A DNA stretch of 16,496 bases from contig NHNW01000123.1 of assembly GCA_002786025.1 (NCBI GenBank), positions 1 to 16,496 on the forward strand. Reading direction: 5' to 3'. The position numbers and the translations under genes were made by a program. A model generated the notes under the pieces. That model was not told the origin of the DNA, did no database searches, and saw only the letters and a list, made by a program, of their open reading frames with translations. Origin of the DNA: Zasmidium citrigriseum. Its lineage: Eukaryota; Ascomycota; Dothideomycetes; Mycosphaerellales; Mycosphaerellaceae. Each line of letters begins with the position of its first letter. Position 1 is the first letter of the stretch. Shown in pieces: positions 1 through 10,702 of the stretch.

Positions 1-185
1 AAATCACAATCTTCTTCTCGCAGAACGCTTCAATTCGAATTCAGTACATAGCATGTGTTATATAAGAGTCTGTTGCCTGCCTATGAGAGATCTCATCTCA
101 AACCCCTCGCCACAAGATGATAGGCCACTTCCCCGGATTAGAATTAGGCTAGGAACCCCTAAGTTGAAGGAAGTGATGTTGCTCG
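1..185. other. Unmutated flank, no gene seen
   Basis: This stretch has ordinary dinucleotide use: CA and TG occur freely, as in cagtacatagcatgtg near position 41. I see no open reading frame or RNA gene in it. It ends where the strongly CA/TG-depleted sequence begins, near 186-200. It may be the edge of unmutated DNA to the left of the window. Confidence 0.5.
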
Positions 186-1040
186 CTAACACTAGTTTAT
201 ACGTATTACCTAAGGCTTTATACCTCTAATACTAGCGAACGTTAGAACGGCTTATCTACGCCTACGTCGTTTAATAGCGTTTAACTAGCTTAATAATACT
301 ACGTTCTTATTAGTAGTAGAACGACCCTAATAACTCGTATATTAGTATAGACTAGCTTATTCTTATACTTATAGTAGGTATAGATAATGCTTTCGTTATT
401 CGCTAATACTCGATATAGGCTATAGCTAGCGCGAAGATACTAGCTATATAGGTTAGGTACTACTACGCTAGTAGTTATCTCTATAATATAGCTAGTAGTA
501 TTATACTTATAAAGATTAGCTATAGCGTTCTTACGTATATAGCGATTATCGCTCTTAGCCTCCTAAAGCTACTATTACTATCGTTCCTTAGAAACTAACT
601 ACTAGATATTCTTATAGCCTTTATTTCTATTATACGCCTATAGATAGCGTAGAGTTAGCCTACTCCTAAGTTAGTACCTATCTTATTAGGTAGATAGAGC
701 GCGCTTATACGGAACTATAATAAGCTATTATAAGGACTATAAGGCAAGCGGTATTAGTTTCGAGGTATACGTTAAAGAATTTTTAAAACCTTTACTAAGG
801 TCTACTACTAACTATCTACTATCTACTTCGTTTAAAGTTCTATACGTAGTAACGAGATATAGATAACAATATTACTTACTACCGTCCTTAGTAGTAGAAA
901 CGCATAATCGAAGGTGGCGAGAGACGTTAATTTACTAGATATCTAAAGGGATTAATAGGTAATAGTAATAAAGACGAATTCCTATAGGCTCTATAGGTAA
1001 AGAGAAAGTAGTGTTAAAAGGATTGAAGCATTTAGTAATG
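186..1040. repeat. RIP-mutated block 1
   Basis: CA and TG are almost absent, TA and CTAG are very frequent, and CG is kept, which is the signature of C-to-T change at CpA on both strands. This is what fungal repeat-induced point mutation leaves in duplicated DNA. The left border is fairly sharp. The right border fades over about 50 bases near 1010-1060, where single TG and CA dinucleotides return. The family of the underlying repeat is not recognised. A possible minus-strand coding relic lies inside at 299-559. Confidence 0.8.
299..559 (-). pseudogene. Weak coding relic, function unknown
   Basis: Read on the minus strand from 559 to 299, 87 codons contain only one internal TAG (about position 438) before a terminal TAG. 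That is well below the roughly one stop per 10-15 codons seen in neighbouring RIP-mutated frames. The predicted chain is rich in Tyr, Asn, Ser and Ile, and many Tyr codons probably derive from His (CAT/CAC to TAT/TAC). I recognise no domain. It could be a fragment of a transposon or host gene, or a chance open stretch. Confidence 0.25.
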
Positions 1041-1317
1041 TATTAAGCGAGTTATTTATAGTAGACGATGAAGTAAGGTGGTAAATTAGGCTTGCAGGGA
1101 AATAGGCGGTGTGTGAGGTCATGTGGCCAGTTGGTAGGTACGGTCAACCCTACCGAGCCTGCCGGAAGTCAAGCTACTTTCGTCCGCACGTCGCTCGCCC
1201 TCAAACCCTCAGACTCGTACCTTAGAATCATCCAACGAAGACTTCCATTCCTTGTCGAGAGAGTACCATATCAGGAAACGATCTACGAGACTCGAACAGC
1301 ACTCGTATTGCCGGGCT
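1041..1317. other. Unmutated spacer downstream of the intact gene
   Basis: Normal CA/TG content returns here. This is the 3' side of the minus-strand gene that ends at 1318, so it probably carries its 3' untranslated region. Short plus-strand reading frames cross it but run antisense into the gene. No clear terminator or polyadenylation motif was identified. Confidence 0.4.
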
Positions 1318-1964
1318 CTACGAACCGCCATACGCCGGTGGATCCGGCCACTCCACAGGCCTGCCTTGCTTCTTCATCGACCACTTGTACCAGTACACCA
1401 TGACGATGGCTATGATGAACCCACCAACAACTCCTGCGACCAGGCCAATGCACCACTTCATCTGCTCGGATAAGCCCTTCTTGCGACGGGAAGCCCGCTT
1501 GCTCAGGGATGGCTGAAGGGCGCGACTTTCCATTCTCGAGGATTGGCTCTCGGTGATGTTGATGGCCTGACTCCTGATCCTTTCAGTGCCATTGGAGAGG
1601 GTAAAGAAGAACACTGCGAGACATGTTAGCGTCAAGGTCGCACTCTTCTCCGCTTAGGCGAGCTTGTTCACGTACCAGAGTCCAGTGGGTCTGTCGAGAA
1701 ATTGAAAACATCTTTGACGCCAACTACGTTCCAACTACGAGGTGAGCGAAGAGGAAGATCGCATGGAAGGCATTGTTCAATCTGTGGTCGCGATTGTTGC
1801 GAGATGTATAGACCTGTCGGGCTCCAATCAAGATCTGATCTCCAGTGTAGGTCAATTACATCTTCGCAATAAAAGACCATGTTCATAGAGTGGTTGTGAT
1901 CTGAGGACGAATTCGACTGCGGTGGATTGATCCAGATACTAGTTGCCGCGATATCCAGGGACAT
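1318..1964 (-). CDS. Small single-pass membrane glycoprotein, two exons, function unknown
   Basis: This is the only intact gene in the window. Exon 1 runs 1964-1676 and exon 2 runs 1613-1318 on the minus strand, joined across a 62-bp intron. The two parts join in frame (phase 1) into 194 residues ending at TAG 1318-1320. The N-terminal ~145 residues look extracellular: N-glycosylation sequons at about N18, N88, N104 and N115, and cysteines near 33, 65 and 68. A 'WINPP' motif sits near residue 11 and 'FFFTLSNGT' near 98, a layout common in small ascomycete surface proteins. Residues ~151-172 form a Gly/Ile/Val-rich transmembrane helix containing GVVGG. A ~20-residue cytoplasmic tail ending in PPAYGGS follows. 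The start is uncertain: ATG at 1962-1964 is the first in frame, but the frame stays open up to a TAG at 2025-2027. A candidate acceptor (...aatacag on the minus strand, ending near 2001) allows an upstream exon carrying a better signal peptide. The family resemblance is from memory; the function is unknown. Confidence 0.72.
1614..1675 (-). other. Spliceosomal intron of the membrane-protein gene
   Basis: On the minus strand the intron starts GTACGTGA, has a branch-site-like GACGCTAAC about 14 bases before the end, and finishes TCTCGCAG. Its 62 bp is a typical length for filamentous fungi. Removing it joins two open frames that are each too short to make sense alone, and puts the NFST...DPLDS end of exon 1 directly before VFFFTLSNGT of exon 2. 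This is the strongest support for the gene model. Confidence 0.8.
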
Positions 1965-2715
1965 GACGACGAGACACGTCGGTCGCAGATCTGGAACCAC
2001 TGTATTGCAACTTTTACTGGCGTACTAGAGGCGTGAAGAGAAGGTAGCGGAACAGATTGACTCCCCAGGATGCGCTGCTTTACAGCAGTCTTTGTGGATT
2101 CCCAGTGGCATTCTCTTTGTTTGCACGTTCGCATGACTTGTGTGCCAAGGAAACAGAGCATAGTCTGCGAGCTGGATCTATCCTGACTTTGACTTTGAAT
2201 CGACTTGTGGCCTGTACTTCCGTGTGTCACAGCTCGATGGGACGTCGTTTGGCCTAAGAAAACACTGCCGCTAGGGAGGAGGCACCCGATAGATAGGAAG
2301 CTATTGGCGTGTTGCGTCGTGTATATATACCAGTGAATGCTGCACTTGTGCGTTTCTGCGAATTGTTGAACATATCTTCAGGTCTTATGAGTTGTTCCAG
2401 TTCGCATTCCATGTTCTTGCAAGAAAGCCGGCTCTAGGAGGCGTGTTCGTTCGATTTGGCCTCGAGTCGTAGATAGGTACATGTATATATTTCGACAATT
2501 CGTGGATAACATCTGTCCGAACTAGTCCAATCGCTTTTTAGTATTGAGGTGAACTCTGAAGAAGATGTGAGGGAAAGGGCGACGTCTGTTTAAGGAGGGA
2601 AAGTTTCGATAGTCGACGGGGCAACGCGCTCGGGCCGTAGCGTGAGCCCTGCATTCTGCTCACATTTAAATTCGCATCTCACCTACCTCCTAGCATCTCT
2701 AACATATGTTTGAAG
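1965..2715. promoter_or_regulatory. Upstream region of the minus-strand gene, unmutated
   Basis: Normal dinucleotide composition continues to about 2715. The region probably contains the promoter and 5' untranslated region of the membrane-protein gene, and possibly an unrecognised short first exon near 2000-2230. A TATA-like palindrome gtatatatac lies at 2321-2330, about 360 bp before the chosen ATG, and a second TATA-rich stretch lies near 2478-2490. Reading frames here are short and overlap on both strands, with no recognisable domain. Confidence 0.35.
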
Positions 2716-4262
2716 GGATAGACTGTGTCTATATAAGCGTCTATCGTTTTACTTACCTATATATTTTAAAAGGGAATAGAGATTCCTACTATAATTAATA
2801 CAGAATAGACCCGAACATAGACATTAATCGACAACCTACTCTAGGACGAGATAAGTGTTAAGCCCGATCTCTTAGCTAACTATAGAGTAATGTATCGTTT
2901 ATTATATAAGTTATAGTGTTCTATACCTTACCGTCGTTAAGCGATAGACTATATAGGTAATCTTTAATACGATATGTCTAAAGCCGCGGGATTATGCTTA
3001 GTTAGGACATATTACCTCCTATTTACTCTATATATAGTCCCCTTCGTAAGATTTCTCCTCTTACCTAGTATAAATATTAAGTCTATACGGCGTTACTACC
3101 TCGACTATACGTCTATAGTAAGCGACATAGTAGGCGCGAAGCTAGCGTCCCGCGACTAGAAGTAACAAGGATTACGCGCTAGCGAGATAAGCGTAAATCC
3201 CCTACGCGCTTTAAGCCCGACTTTGTTCTTTAATACTAGATCCGCCTCTTATTATCGCGTAAATACTACTAATAATACCGCTATGTACTTCTCGAATAGT
3301 CCTAGCATCGTAGTCTAAGGCGATACCTATCTTCGCGCGGCATCTATATACGCGTCTCGCGTAGAAGCCGCGACTATTGTTTCCCCTAGATAATAAGTAG
3401 GCGGGTCTACCCTATCTTACGTAAGTTAGACCCTCTATCGAGGTATTTACGGGCCGCGTTTACGTAATAACTTCGACTCCGACACGACTCCGATATAGCT
3501 TAATTAAGTCTACTAATTAGACACTTCCCTTAATATACGTCTACTAAACACACTATACGGCCTACTACTTAAACACCTCTATAGAGGGTCTAATCCTAAA
3601 TAGTAATCTCTTTATAGGCAAGACGCTTTAAGGCGTTTAGTACGGTTCTTTAACGCGTAATATCTCGTTTACTAAGTATAATATCGAAAATCTAACCGTA
3701 AACTTTATACTTCCGATACTAGTAAGTACGCCTATCTACTTTTTATTACTAATTCTATAACCGTTCGCTAGCTTCGTTAGTCGAAGCTAGAAAATGCGAC
3801 GTATATAATATGTATCTAGTACTAACTACCCCTCGATAGCGGTAATAACCCTAATATACTAGTTCTAATACTACTCTAATACATAAGCTTACTCGTAGTA
3901 ATCTACTCTATAACCTCCTACTATTTTCCTTATCGTATCGGATACTTGTCGGATCCTTCGTAGTCTAAGGGCTAGGCTATATATTAGCCTAGCTACGTGC
4001 TCGATAGCGAGTAGGTACTACTACTACTCTTAGAATACCTTCTAGCGGTACGAATCGTCGTCCTCTCGAGCCTCGTAATCTAAATATAGCTACCCCGGGT
4101 CTAGTAATAGTTAGAACTCTATACTCGGGGACGAGGAGCACGCGGTCGGCTAGGCGGTAGTAATACGCTAGTCTTAATAATAGGGGGTCGTTAAGGGTAA
4201 CTCCTAGTATATATAAGAGCTCGAAGGCGAGGTAGTAAGGCAGGTAGGGTAGTATATTCTAA

Positions 4263-7200
4263 AAAAACAACGGGGTGCGTACTTCTATCTAAGACTTCTC
4301 TACGGCTACTTCTAAAGACGTACCTTGTCCTACGCCTAATAGGTATGTCGAATAGCGTATATCGGACAACTTTAATAGTTAGGTTAGCAATCGGATAGCG
4401 AACATAACGGGTTACTTACTAGCTAAGCTAAGGGCGCTCGTATTCGACTCTATATCGTAGGATAGTTAATAGGACGGCTATATCCACGCTATTATAAAGG
4501 CTAGTTTAAAGTAGGTTCTTAATAAGCTACATCCTAGGAAGAACTTTAAGCCTAAGTAGGCATAGGTAGATATACTTATTAGTCTATTATATTATAGGCA
4601 GGATGTGCTCTTTATTACGGCTACTAGACTAGGTAAGAGTCTTATATTCTAGGGATATACGGTATTAACTAGCCGTATAACACTATAGATTGTACTACTT
4701 ACGAAGCTAGGCGAGAAGCAAGCCCGGGATCTTACTAGTATCGGAAACGGTAGTTTATTAAAGGTAGTGCTTATTAGTACTAAGACTAAGCGGCTAGATC
4801 CTAATCTATTCGACGATATCTAGGCGTTAAAGTATAACTACTTAGTTATAGGGCCTAAATAGGCTATATTACCCGAGTTCCTTACACTCTTACGAGACCC
4901 GAGTTTCTAGAGCTACCTAGGTCTAGTAGTATACGATAAGATCTATCTAATTAAAACGTAGGGGGCTAACTTTCGGCTAGAGTTCTAGTTAATCCGGTAG
5001 CTACGTACTATCCTTCGTAAGGATACATTATAGTTTAGGTTAACAGGTACTACGGATAAAGACATAGAGAAGTTCGTATTAAAATACGTAGGCTTCCGCC
5101 GTATCGGAGCCGCCGCGGAACCCTACGTTACGCGTGTCTATCGTACTAGTATTAATCGCATCGACTAGAAGTATGTGTTCCTTAACGTACTAAAGGGCGG
5201 TAGCCCGGGTAGTAAGCTCGGACGTCTATACTTTATATTAGGCGGCGCGGTCGGTAGTATAGGCGTAGGCGAGCCTCGAGGATTAAAGAAGACAATTGTC
5301 TTTATCGATAGCCGCGAGTCCGTTACTAAGGTAGTAAACTAGCTTCGCACTTAGTTAGTTACGATAACGGCTAACTACGAGGATAAGAGTAAGTAGTTTA
5401 TATAGGAGCCTACTAGTCCGCGGTCTATACTACGTTTAGTATAGGTATATACGTCCGGAGTCTCGATATACGATAGAGGGTTCTAATATAATAAGTTTTA
5501 TAAAGAGGATAGTTATATTCGTATTATAGTTGCGACTACTATACTAAGTACTAGAGTTAATCCCCCGTATGTTAAGGTCGTTATCTAATAGCTCTTCCCT
5601 ATTACTATATATCTACTAGACTTACGCTAGCGGCTTAGTCGATATAGGTGTCTTCTTAGCCGAGGATCCTTAGTTATATAGTATTTGCCGGACTAGATAG
5701 ACGATACTATAGCGCTTTATCCTTCGGAGTCTACTATAGCTACTAATAGTCGTATCGGGGTCGTATCGGAATAGTAGTTATCGCTAGATCGCAATTATAG
5801 TAGTAGTAATCTATAGCTAGAGTCGCTATCTAGATTTAATTCTAATAATACGCCTATAGAGGATACGATTGTTAGCCCGGCCGGGTTCGTAGAGTTAGAC
5901 GCCGAGATAATAGATAATAAGGCTAGTGTTATTATAGCTAGCTAGAGTAGGTATCGATCGATTCTACTAGTATCGTCGTAGAGTTAGAGTTAGAGTTAGA
6001 GCCGGAGCTAGAGCTAGAGCTAGTTATAAAGCTAGTTATAGGGCTATTCTCGGTCTAAGAAGAAGGATTCTTAGCGCTATTAGAACTAGGCCGAGATAGA
6101 TTAACGAAAGAAGATATCCGAAGGGCCGTCCGCTTAGTTTAAGTTATTATAGAATACGCTATATACTAGGCAGTATTACGACGATATACTAGGCGAGGTA
6201 GACTATAACAAGCGCCCTTCTCTAGTCCTAAAAGAAAACTATTACAACCGTTGTAATAAATCCCTCGAATCCGACTTCCTTATTACGAAGCTAGTTACTC
6301 GGCCTATTAAGAAACCTAGTACGAATACCCGTATAGGTCTCGTACTCGTTATTATCGATCGATAGTATTCTAAGATATTAGGTCTACTTTATCCTACGAG
6401 CTAGCGCCGGTTTGTACTTCCTTCGATAATACTAATATAGGAACGTGTCTAATAGGAATTTACGAGGCTATTCTCGAAGATTATTACTATAGAATAATAG
6501 GCCGATAAGATATAGGATAACGTCCTTACTACCGCGCTATTATTATCGGGATAGGAGTATACGGAAATAGATATACCTAGCTAGGGTATATATCTATTAC
6601 AATCGCTCCTAACGCTAGCGAAGGGGAGTTACGTATAGATCTCTATAGACTACGCTAAGTTATCTAATAAACGTAAAGGAGATACTAGTACCCCGGCCGT
6701 CGTAGAAGCTCCTTTAGTAGATATAAGTTCTTTAACTATTAAAGAGAGGTATCGTTATTAAGTAGTAGCGTAGAAGCTCGCGTCGATAAAAGCGAGGACG
6801 GCGCTCTCTAGAGTCGTACCTAAGTAGTAAGTATTAACTAGGTCGGTATTAAATACTAGAGGTACCGTTACTAGGCTACGTCGGACCGTTATAGAGCGGG
6901 CTACTCGCGGCTTTAAAGTTAATAAGGAGAACGTCGATATATTAGATACTATAGTTATCGTAGAGATAGTAGTAGTTATACCTATCGAGCTATCCCCTAT
7001 AGCTATATCTCGAAGTATAGATATTAGCTTTACTAACTCTAGTATCTATATAGACGAGGGCTCCGATACTAGTCCGATATTGCCTAAAACTCCGCGGTCG
7101 AAGCAAATTAGTTCGGTGTTATCTAGTAGGAGTTTAGCGAAGGGATTAGGTAAGCGACGTCGTATATTAGTCCCTATAGTAGATAAAGTATAGTCGAATT

Positions 7201-7343
7201 CGAGGTTACGTTTAGATTCGTCTCGGCCTAGTCGTAGGGAGGGTATACGTACGCCTAGAGAGCGACGGTATACGTAGATTAGAGTTATTATATATAGTTC
7301 GTCGCCTATCTATAGATAGTATCGTACCTATATCGGAGATTAA
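4263..7343 (+). pseudogene. RIP-inactivated superfamily 2 (RecQ-like) DNA helicase
   Basis: Reading every third base from 4263 gives about 1,027 codons in one unbroken frame whose stops are all TAG or TAA. Helicase motifs are visible in order. Motif I is ATRLGKS at 4620-4640, with the second Gly of TGxGKS changed to Arg (TGGA to TAGA). Motif II is DKIY at 4935-4946, consistent with an original DEIH. Motif III is LTGTT at 5040-5054, and IVFIDSRES, a motif IV-like strand, is at 5295-5321. A motif V-like region (RIIVATT...STRV) lies around 5517-5560. The altered motif residues are each one CA-to-TA or TG-to-TA change from a functional helicase. Downstream come a Ser-Gln dipeptide tract (about 5978-6030) and a long unassigned C-terminal part ending at TAA 7341-7343. 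RecQ-like helicases in fungi often sit in subtelomeric repeats; that link is inference here. The true start is unclear, and an upstream exon in another frame near 4020-4290 is possible. Confidence 0.75.
5978..6030 (+). repeat. Ser-Gln dipeptide repeat inside the helicase relic
   Basis: A 6-bp repeat of the form agttag / agctag runs in the helicase frame. Read with TAG as mutated CAG it encodes alternating Ser and Gln, with one Arg (cgg). This is a low-complexity linker of the kind often found C-terminal to a helicase core. Confidence 0.55.
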
Positions 7344-7714
7344 GCTATTATATATACTATACGTGCTTTATCGGGTACTATTAGCTACCTTTACTTACTA
7401 TTTCCGAGTTATATACGGTAGCGGCGTATTATCCGTAACTAGCCGATTCTAGAAGTTACTATCGTATATATAACCGCTCTAGTTAAAAGGCCGCTTCTTA
7501 TTATAACCTATCTTCTACTAAATATTACCGACTTTCGTACCTTTACACCTCTTCTAGTAGTATTCTACTCCCCTATAATAGTAACAACTTAACTTTATTA
7601 AATTAGCTTCCCTACCTTCGGTAAGTTAAGGCACCTAGCGAGATATCTAATATTACTAACCGCTTCCGACTAGAAACCTATTATTATCTTAAGGCACCTA
7701 CCTTTAGTAGTAGT
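7344..7714. other. RIP-mutated spacer between two relics
   Basis: Two plus-strand frames stay fairly free of stops here, so the end of the helicase relic and the start of the next cannot be fixed exactly. No domain was recognised and no clear intron or promoter motif was found. Confidence 0.3.
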
Positions 7715-10213
7715 ATAGATCGCCGACGTAACTCTAGCTCTAGCTCTCGCTATAACGAGGAGTAGCGCCGTTAGGTAGAGTATACTACTAAGTAGCGTCG
7801 TCTCGACGAAGCGACCGATACGCGTATTCGTCGCTCCTAGGAGACTCGATTTAGTACCCCGCTATTATTACCTCCTCCGTCCTACGAGTCTATAATAGAG
7901 TAGTAGCGGCGTAACCGTAATAAGGCGTTTCGGCGTAACCGCGAGCGGTAAGAAGCTCGAGATTAAGCGATACGTAGACACTAAGATATTCCTCTTTAGT
8001 AGAGGCGGACGGCGGCTACTTGTAATCGGTTTGTCGGGCGCGACACTACTCTAGATCGTAGCTATAGTAATCTGCCGCTCTATTCGCCTATTATTACGAA
8101 TTAGACACCCGATCTGTCGCGCTACTATACGCTTTCTAATAGTCGTCCGATAACGTTAGATTCGGCTACGAGTATTAGATATAGGAGGATATTCTCGATA
8201 GCTACCTCTCTTAGTTCTACTATACCTACTATTTATAAGGACACGGTATTATTATCTCCTACTATACCTCTTAGGCTTAGCCTAGCTCTAGGTATAACGC
8301 TATTCTTACCTAGTACTAGACGTAGTAGTATATTCGATACCTCTACTTTAGATAGTCGTCTCGAGGAGATTCGCTAGTAGCGCCGCTATAGTACTAACGG
8401 TAATCGCTCTCGGCTACCGTTATAAGGTAGTAGTAGTATATCGACCCCCGGTGCTAGTATTTAGGGTAGTTTACTATAGTCGACGTTAGCTCTACTATTA
8501 GGTATAGGTAATATTAAGACGTAGCTACCTATAACTACCTACCCTAACTTCTAAGCGATTATAGAAGGATATACGACGCCTCCTTAGGTTTAGATAGATA
8601 CCGATCGATAGCGTATATATACTACCTACCTACGACGTAGAAATTTGTCCCGTCTAGAGTAATAAGCGATATCCGCTACTCCTCCGATACTATCTAATCT
8701 AGCTCCTACCTCTATACCGACGACGAACTAGCTATATTTTAGAGGTATAGATACGGACAGCTAGCCTATAATATAGTCTCGTATATAGTAAGAGTAGCGA
8801 AGGCCTATAGTACCTAGTTTATAGTAGTAATAAGGCTAGCGTAGTCTATCGTAGGCACCTAGCCTATAGTAACTACTTAGAAGAACTAGTTCCTTTTAGT
8901 AGGCGGCTACCTCGCTATTAGCGAGTAGTTAAAACACACCGGCCTACGAAGGTAGACGTCGTCCTTCGCCGAGTTCGTATAAACTAGGTAGCCGCTTATT
9001 CGATTAGCTAGCTAGTCTATCGTCGCCTACGTTAGGTAGATTCTCGCCTTTCTTCGGAGGAGTACCTAGTCGAGGTACTACTTTAGGTAGTATTCGCGGT
9101 ACACCTAGTCTATATAGAACGCTACCTATATACTTTAGCGGCCCTAATTCTAGACGTAATAGTAGCTATAGTAGTCTATACGTTCCGCCCGCTAGATTAG
9201 ACTTTAGATTCGACCCTAGATTTAATACTACATTTAATACTAGAGTATTTAGAGCGGATAGTCCTTATAGGTATAGGGTAATAAGTAATAATAACTTTAG
9301 TAGTAGGATAGACTTAGTAAGAGACCCTTCTAATATAACTCCGATACTAGCTACTAGGCTAGTAGTACTATACTCTCCTCCTTTCTATATAGATCTAGGC
9401 CCGAACCCGCCGTCTAACCGACCGATCGCCTAGTATATACTAGATACCCCTCCTATAGTAGAAAGTAGTCTAGGTAACAACTAGCCTATATATATAGAAT
9501 ATCTCCGACGTATAGTAAGCGGTATATATAACTATCTAAGAGGCGGTATATCTACTATACCTATAGGAGGGACGCTATTACTACCTAAGACATTCTCTTA
9601 TAGAGTCCTAAGTAGCGTATAAAGCACCTAGTACTAACTCTACTAGTAGAGCTCGTATAATTACGTATACGCGCGTAGGGTCGGGTCCTTATTTCCGCCG
9701 GAATATAGATAGGTAGAGGCTATATTAGAGTATATTCGTTAACTAGCTATATAGTATAATATATACGCGCCTAGTATATAGTAGACTATAGAGGCAAACT
9801 AGGCGTAGCGGTTATATACCCGCTAGCTACGTATAGACTATATACGCGATAGAGCGTAGTTCTAGGATCTTATCCCTATTACGAATCGAGATTACTAAGG
9901 CATAGATAGGATACGGATAGAGAGAGATAGGTATAGCGATACCTAGCGGGCTAACTATAGGCCGATACCCGACGACCTCCTTCCTCGGAACCGTATTATC
10001 GATAGTATAATTAAACTACGAGTACTACGGTATATAGAGCGAATAGAGGACAATCGAGTATTATAGCGGTTCTAGTATAGCGATAGTACTCCATATCCTA
10101 CCGATATAGATAGAGGGCGTAGATCTAGTCTAGGTAACGATAATAACGGTAGTAATAGAGGCGATAGTCGGCGTAGGGATACTCGTAGATCGAAGAATAC
10201 CGAAAAGTCTAAG

Positions 10214-10383
10214 GCCGATAGTTCGAAACGGGCTAGTATAGAGTAGTAGACATCGAAGAAGGATAGTAAGGGTTAGGCCGATAGTTCGAAACAGGCTAGT
10301 ATAGAGTAATAGACCCTAAAGAAGACTACTAAGAAGTCTAAAGCCGATAGTTCGAAACGGGCTAGTATAGAGTAGTAGACGCC
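10214..10383 (+). repeat. Three in-frame repeats of 21-22 codons
   Basis: The motif gccgatagttcgaaac starts at 10214, 10277 and 10343, giving spacings of 63 and 66 bp. Both are multiples of three. Each copy encodes ADSSKRASIE or ADSSKQASIE followed by two or more mutated Gln codons and a Thr/Lys/Ser-rich linker. It is part of the low-complexity relic. Confidence 0.75.
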
Positions 10384-10426
10384 GAGACGTAGTAGTCGTC
10401 TTACCTAAGGTAGTAAGACGTAATAG

Positions 10427-10540
10427 CTAACTAGTTAAGTAGGTAGCTAATAGATAGATAGATAGACTCGTTCGGGTAGGTATCTAACTAGCTAAGTAGG
10501 TAGCTAGTAGATAGATAGGTAGACTCGTTCTAGTAGGAGG
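10427..10540 (+). repeat. Two 57-bp (19-codon) tandem repeats
   Basis: Copies start at ctaactagttaag (10427) and ctaactagctaag (10484), 57 bp apart. In the relic frame each reads LTS, several former Gln codons, an RQTRS-like motif and a short Gly/Ser/Arg linker. The codon-multiple period indicates that the duplication arose while the sequence was coding. Confidence 0.7.
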
Positions 10541-10702
10541 AATACTAGTAGAGGAGGGAAGGTAGTAGATACTAAGGAGAGTAAGTCCGGTAGAGAGGGG
10601 AAAGATACTAGGGGTAGTAGAGGCTCGAAGGGTTAAGATTAATCTAAAGGTACGGTAGATAGAGCTAGCGGCATTATTTCCTTTATTTTAATAGATTTGT
10701 AA

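Larger units (their letters stand above)
7715..10702 (+). pseudogene. RIP-inactivated low-complexity Gln/Ser/Arg-rich protein, function unknown
   Basis: One plus-strand frame can be followed for about 996 codons to TAA 10700-10702 with only TAG/TAA interruptions and no visible frameshift. The start is a guess: ATA at 7715 may be a mutated ATG, followed by a Ser-rich stretch (SSSSSRYNEEQ near 7733). A dense cluster of TAG/TAA at about 8745-8890 is best explained as a former glutamine-rich tract. The middle is Ser/Pro/Thr-rich with little predicted order. The C-terminus holds three copies of an ADSSKxASIEQQT-like unit (from 10214) and two copies of a 19-codon unit (from 10427), then a basic, Gly/Ser-rich tail. 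The codon-multiple periods of these repeats support real coding. I recognise no enzymatic domain; a disordered nuclear or scaffold protein is a guess. Confidence 0.5.

Noticed and set aside
1092..1473. Two overlapping plus-strand open frames (1092-1403, 1252-1473)
   Set aside because: They run partly antisense to exon 2 of the minus-strand membrane-protein gene. They have no recognisable domain, and the spliced minus-strand model explains the region better.
1883..2257. A minus-strand frame 1883-2230 and a plus-strand frame 2057-2257
   Set aside because: The first overlaps exon 1 in another frame and the second is antisense to the leader. Neither has a domain or a convincing start. A short upstream exon inside this area remains possible but cannot be fixed.
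2974..3159. A 61-residue hydrophobic plus-strand open frame
   Set aside because: It lies inside RIP-mutated DNA, resembles no known protein, and the same frame beyond 3160 has stops about every 10 codons. It is probably a chance open stretch.
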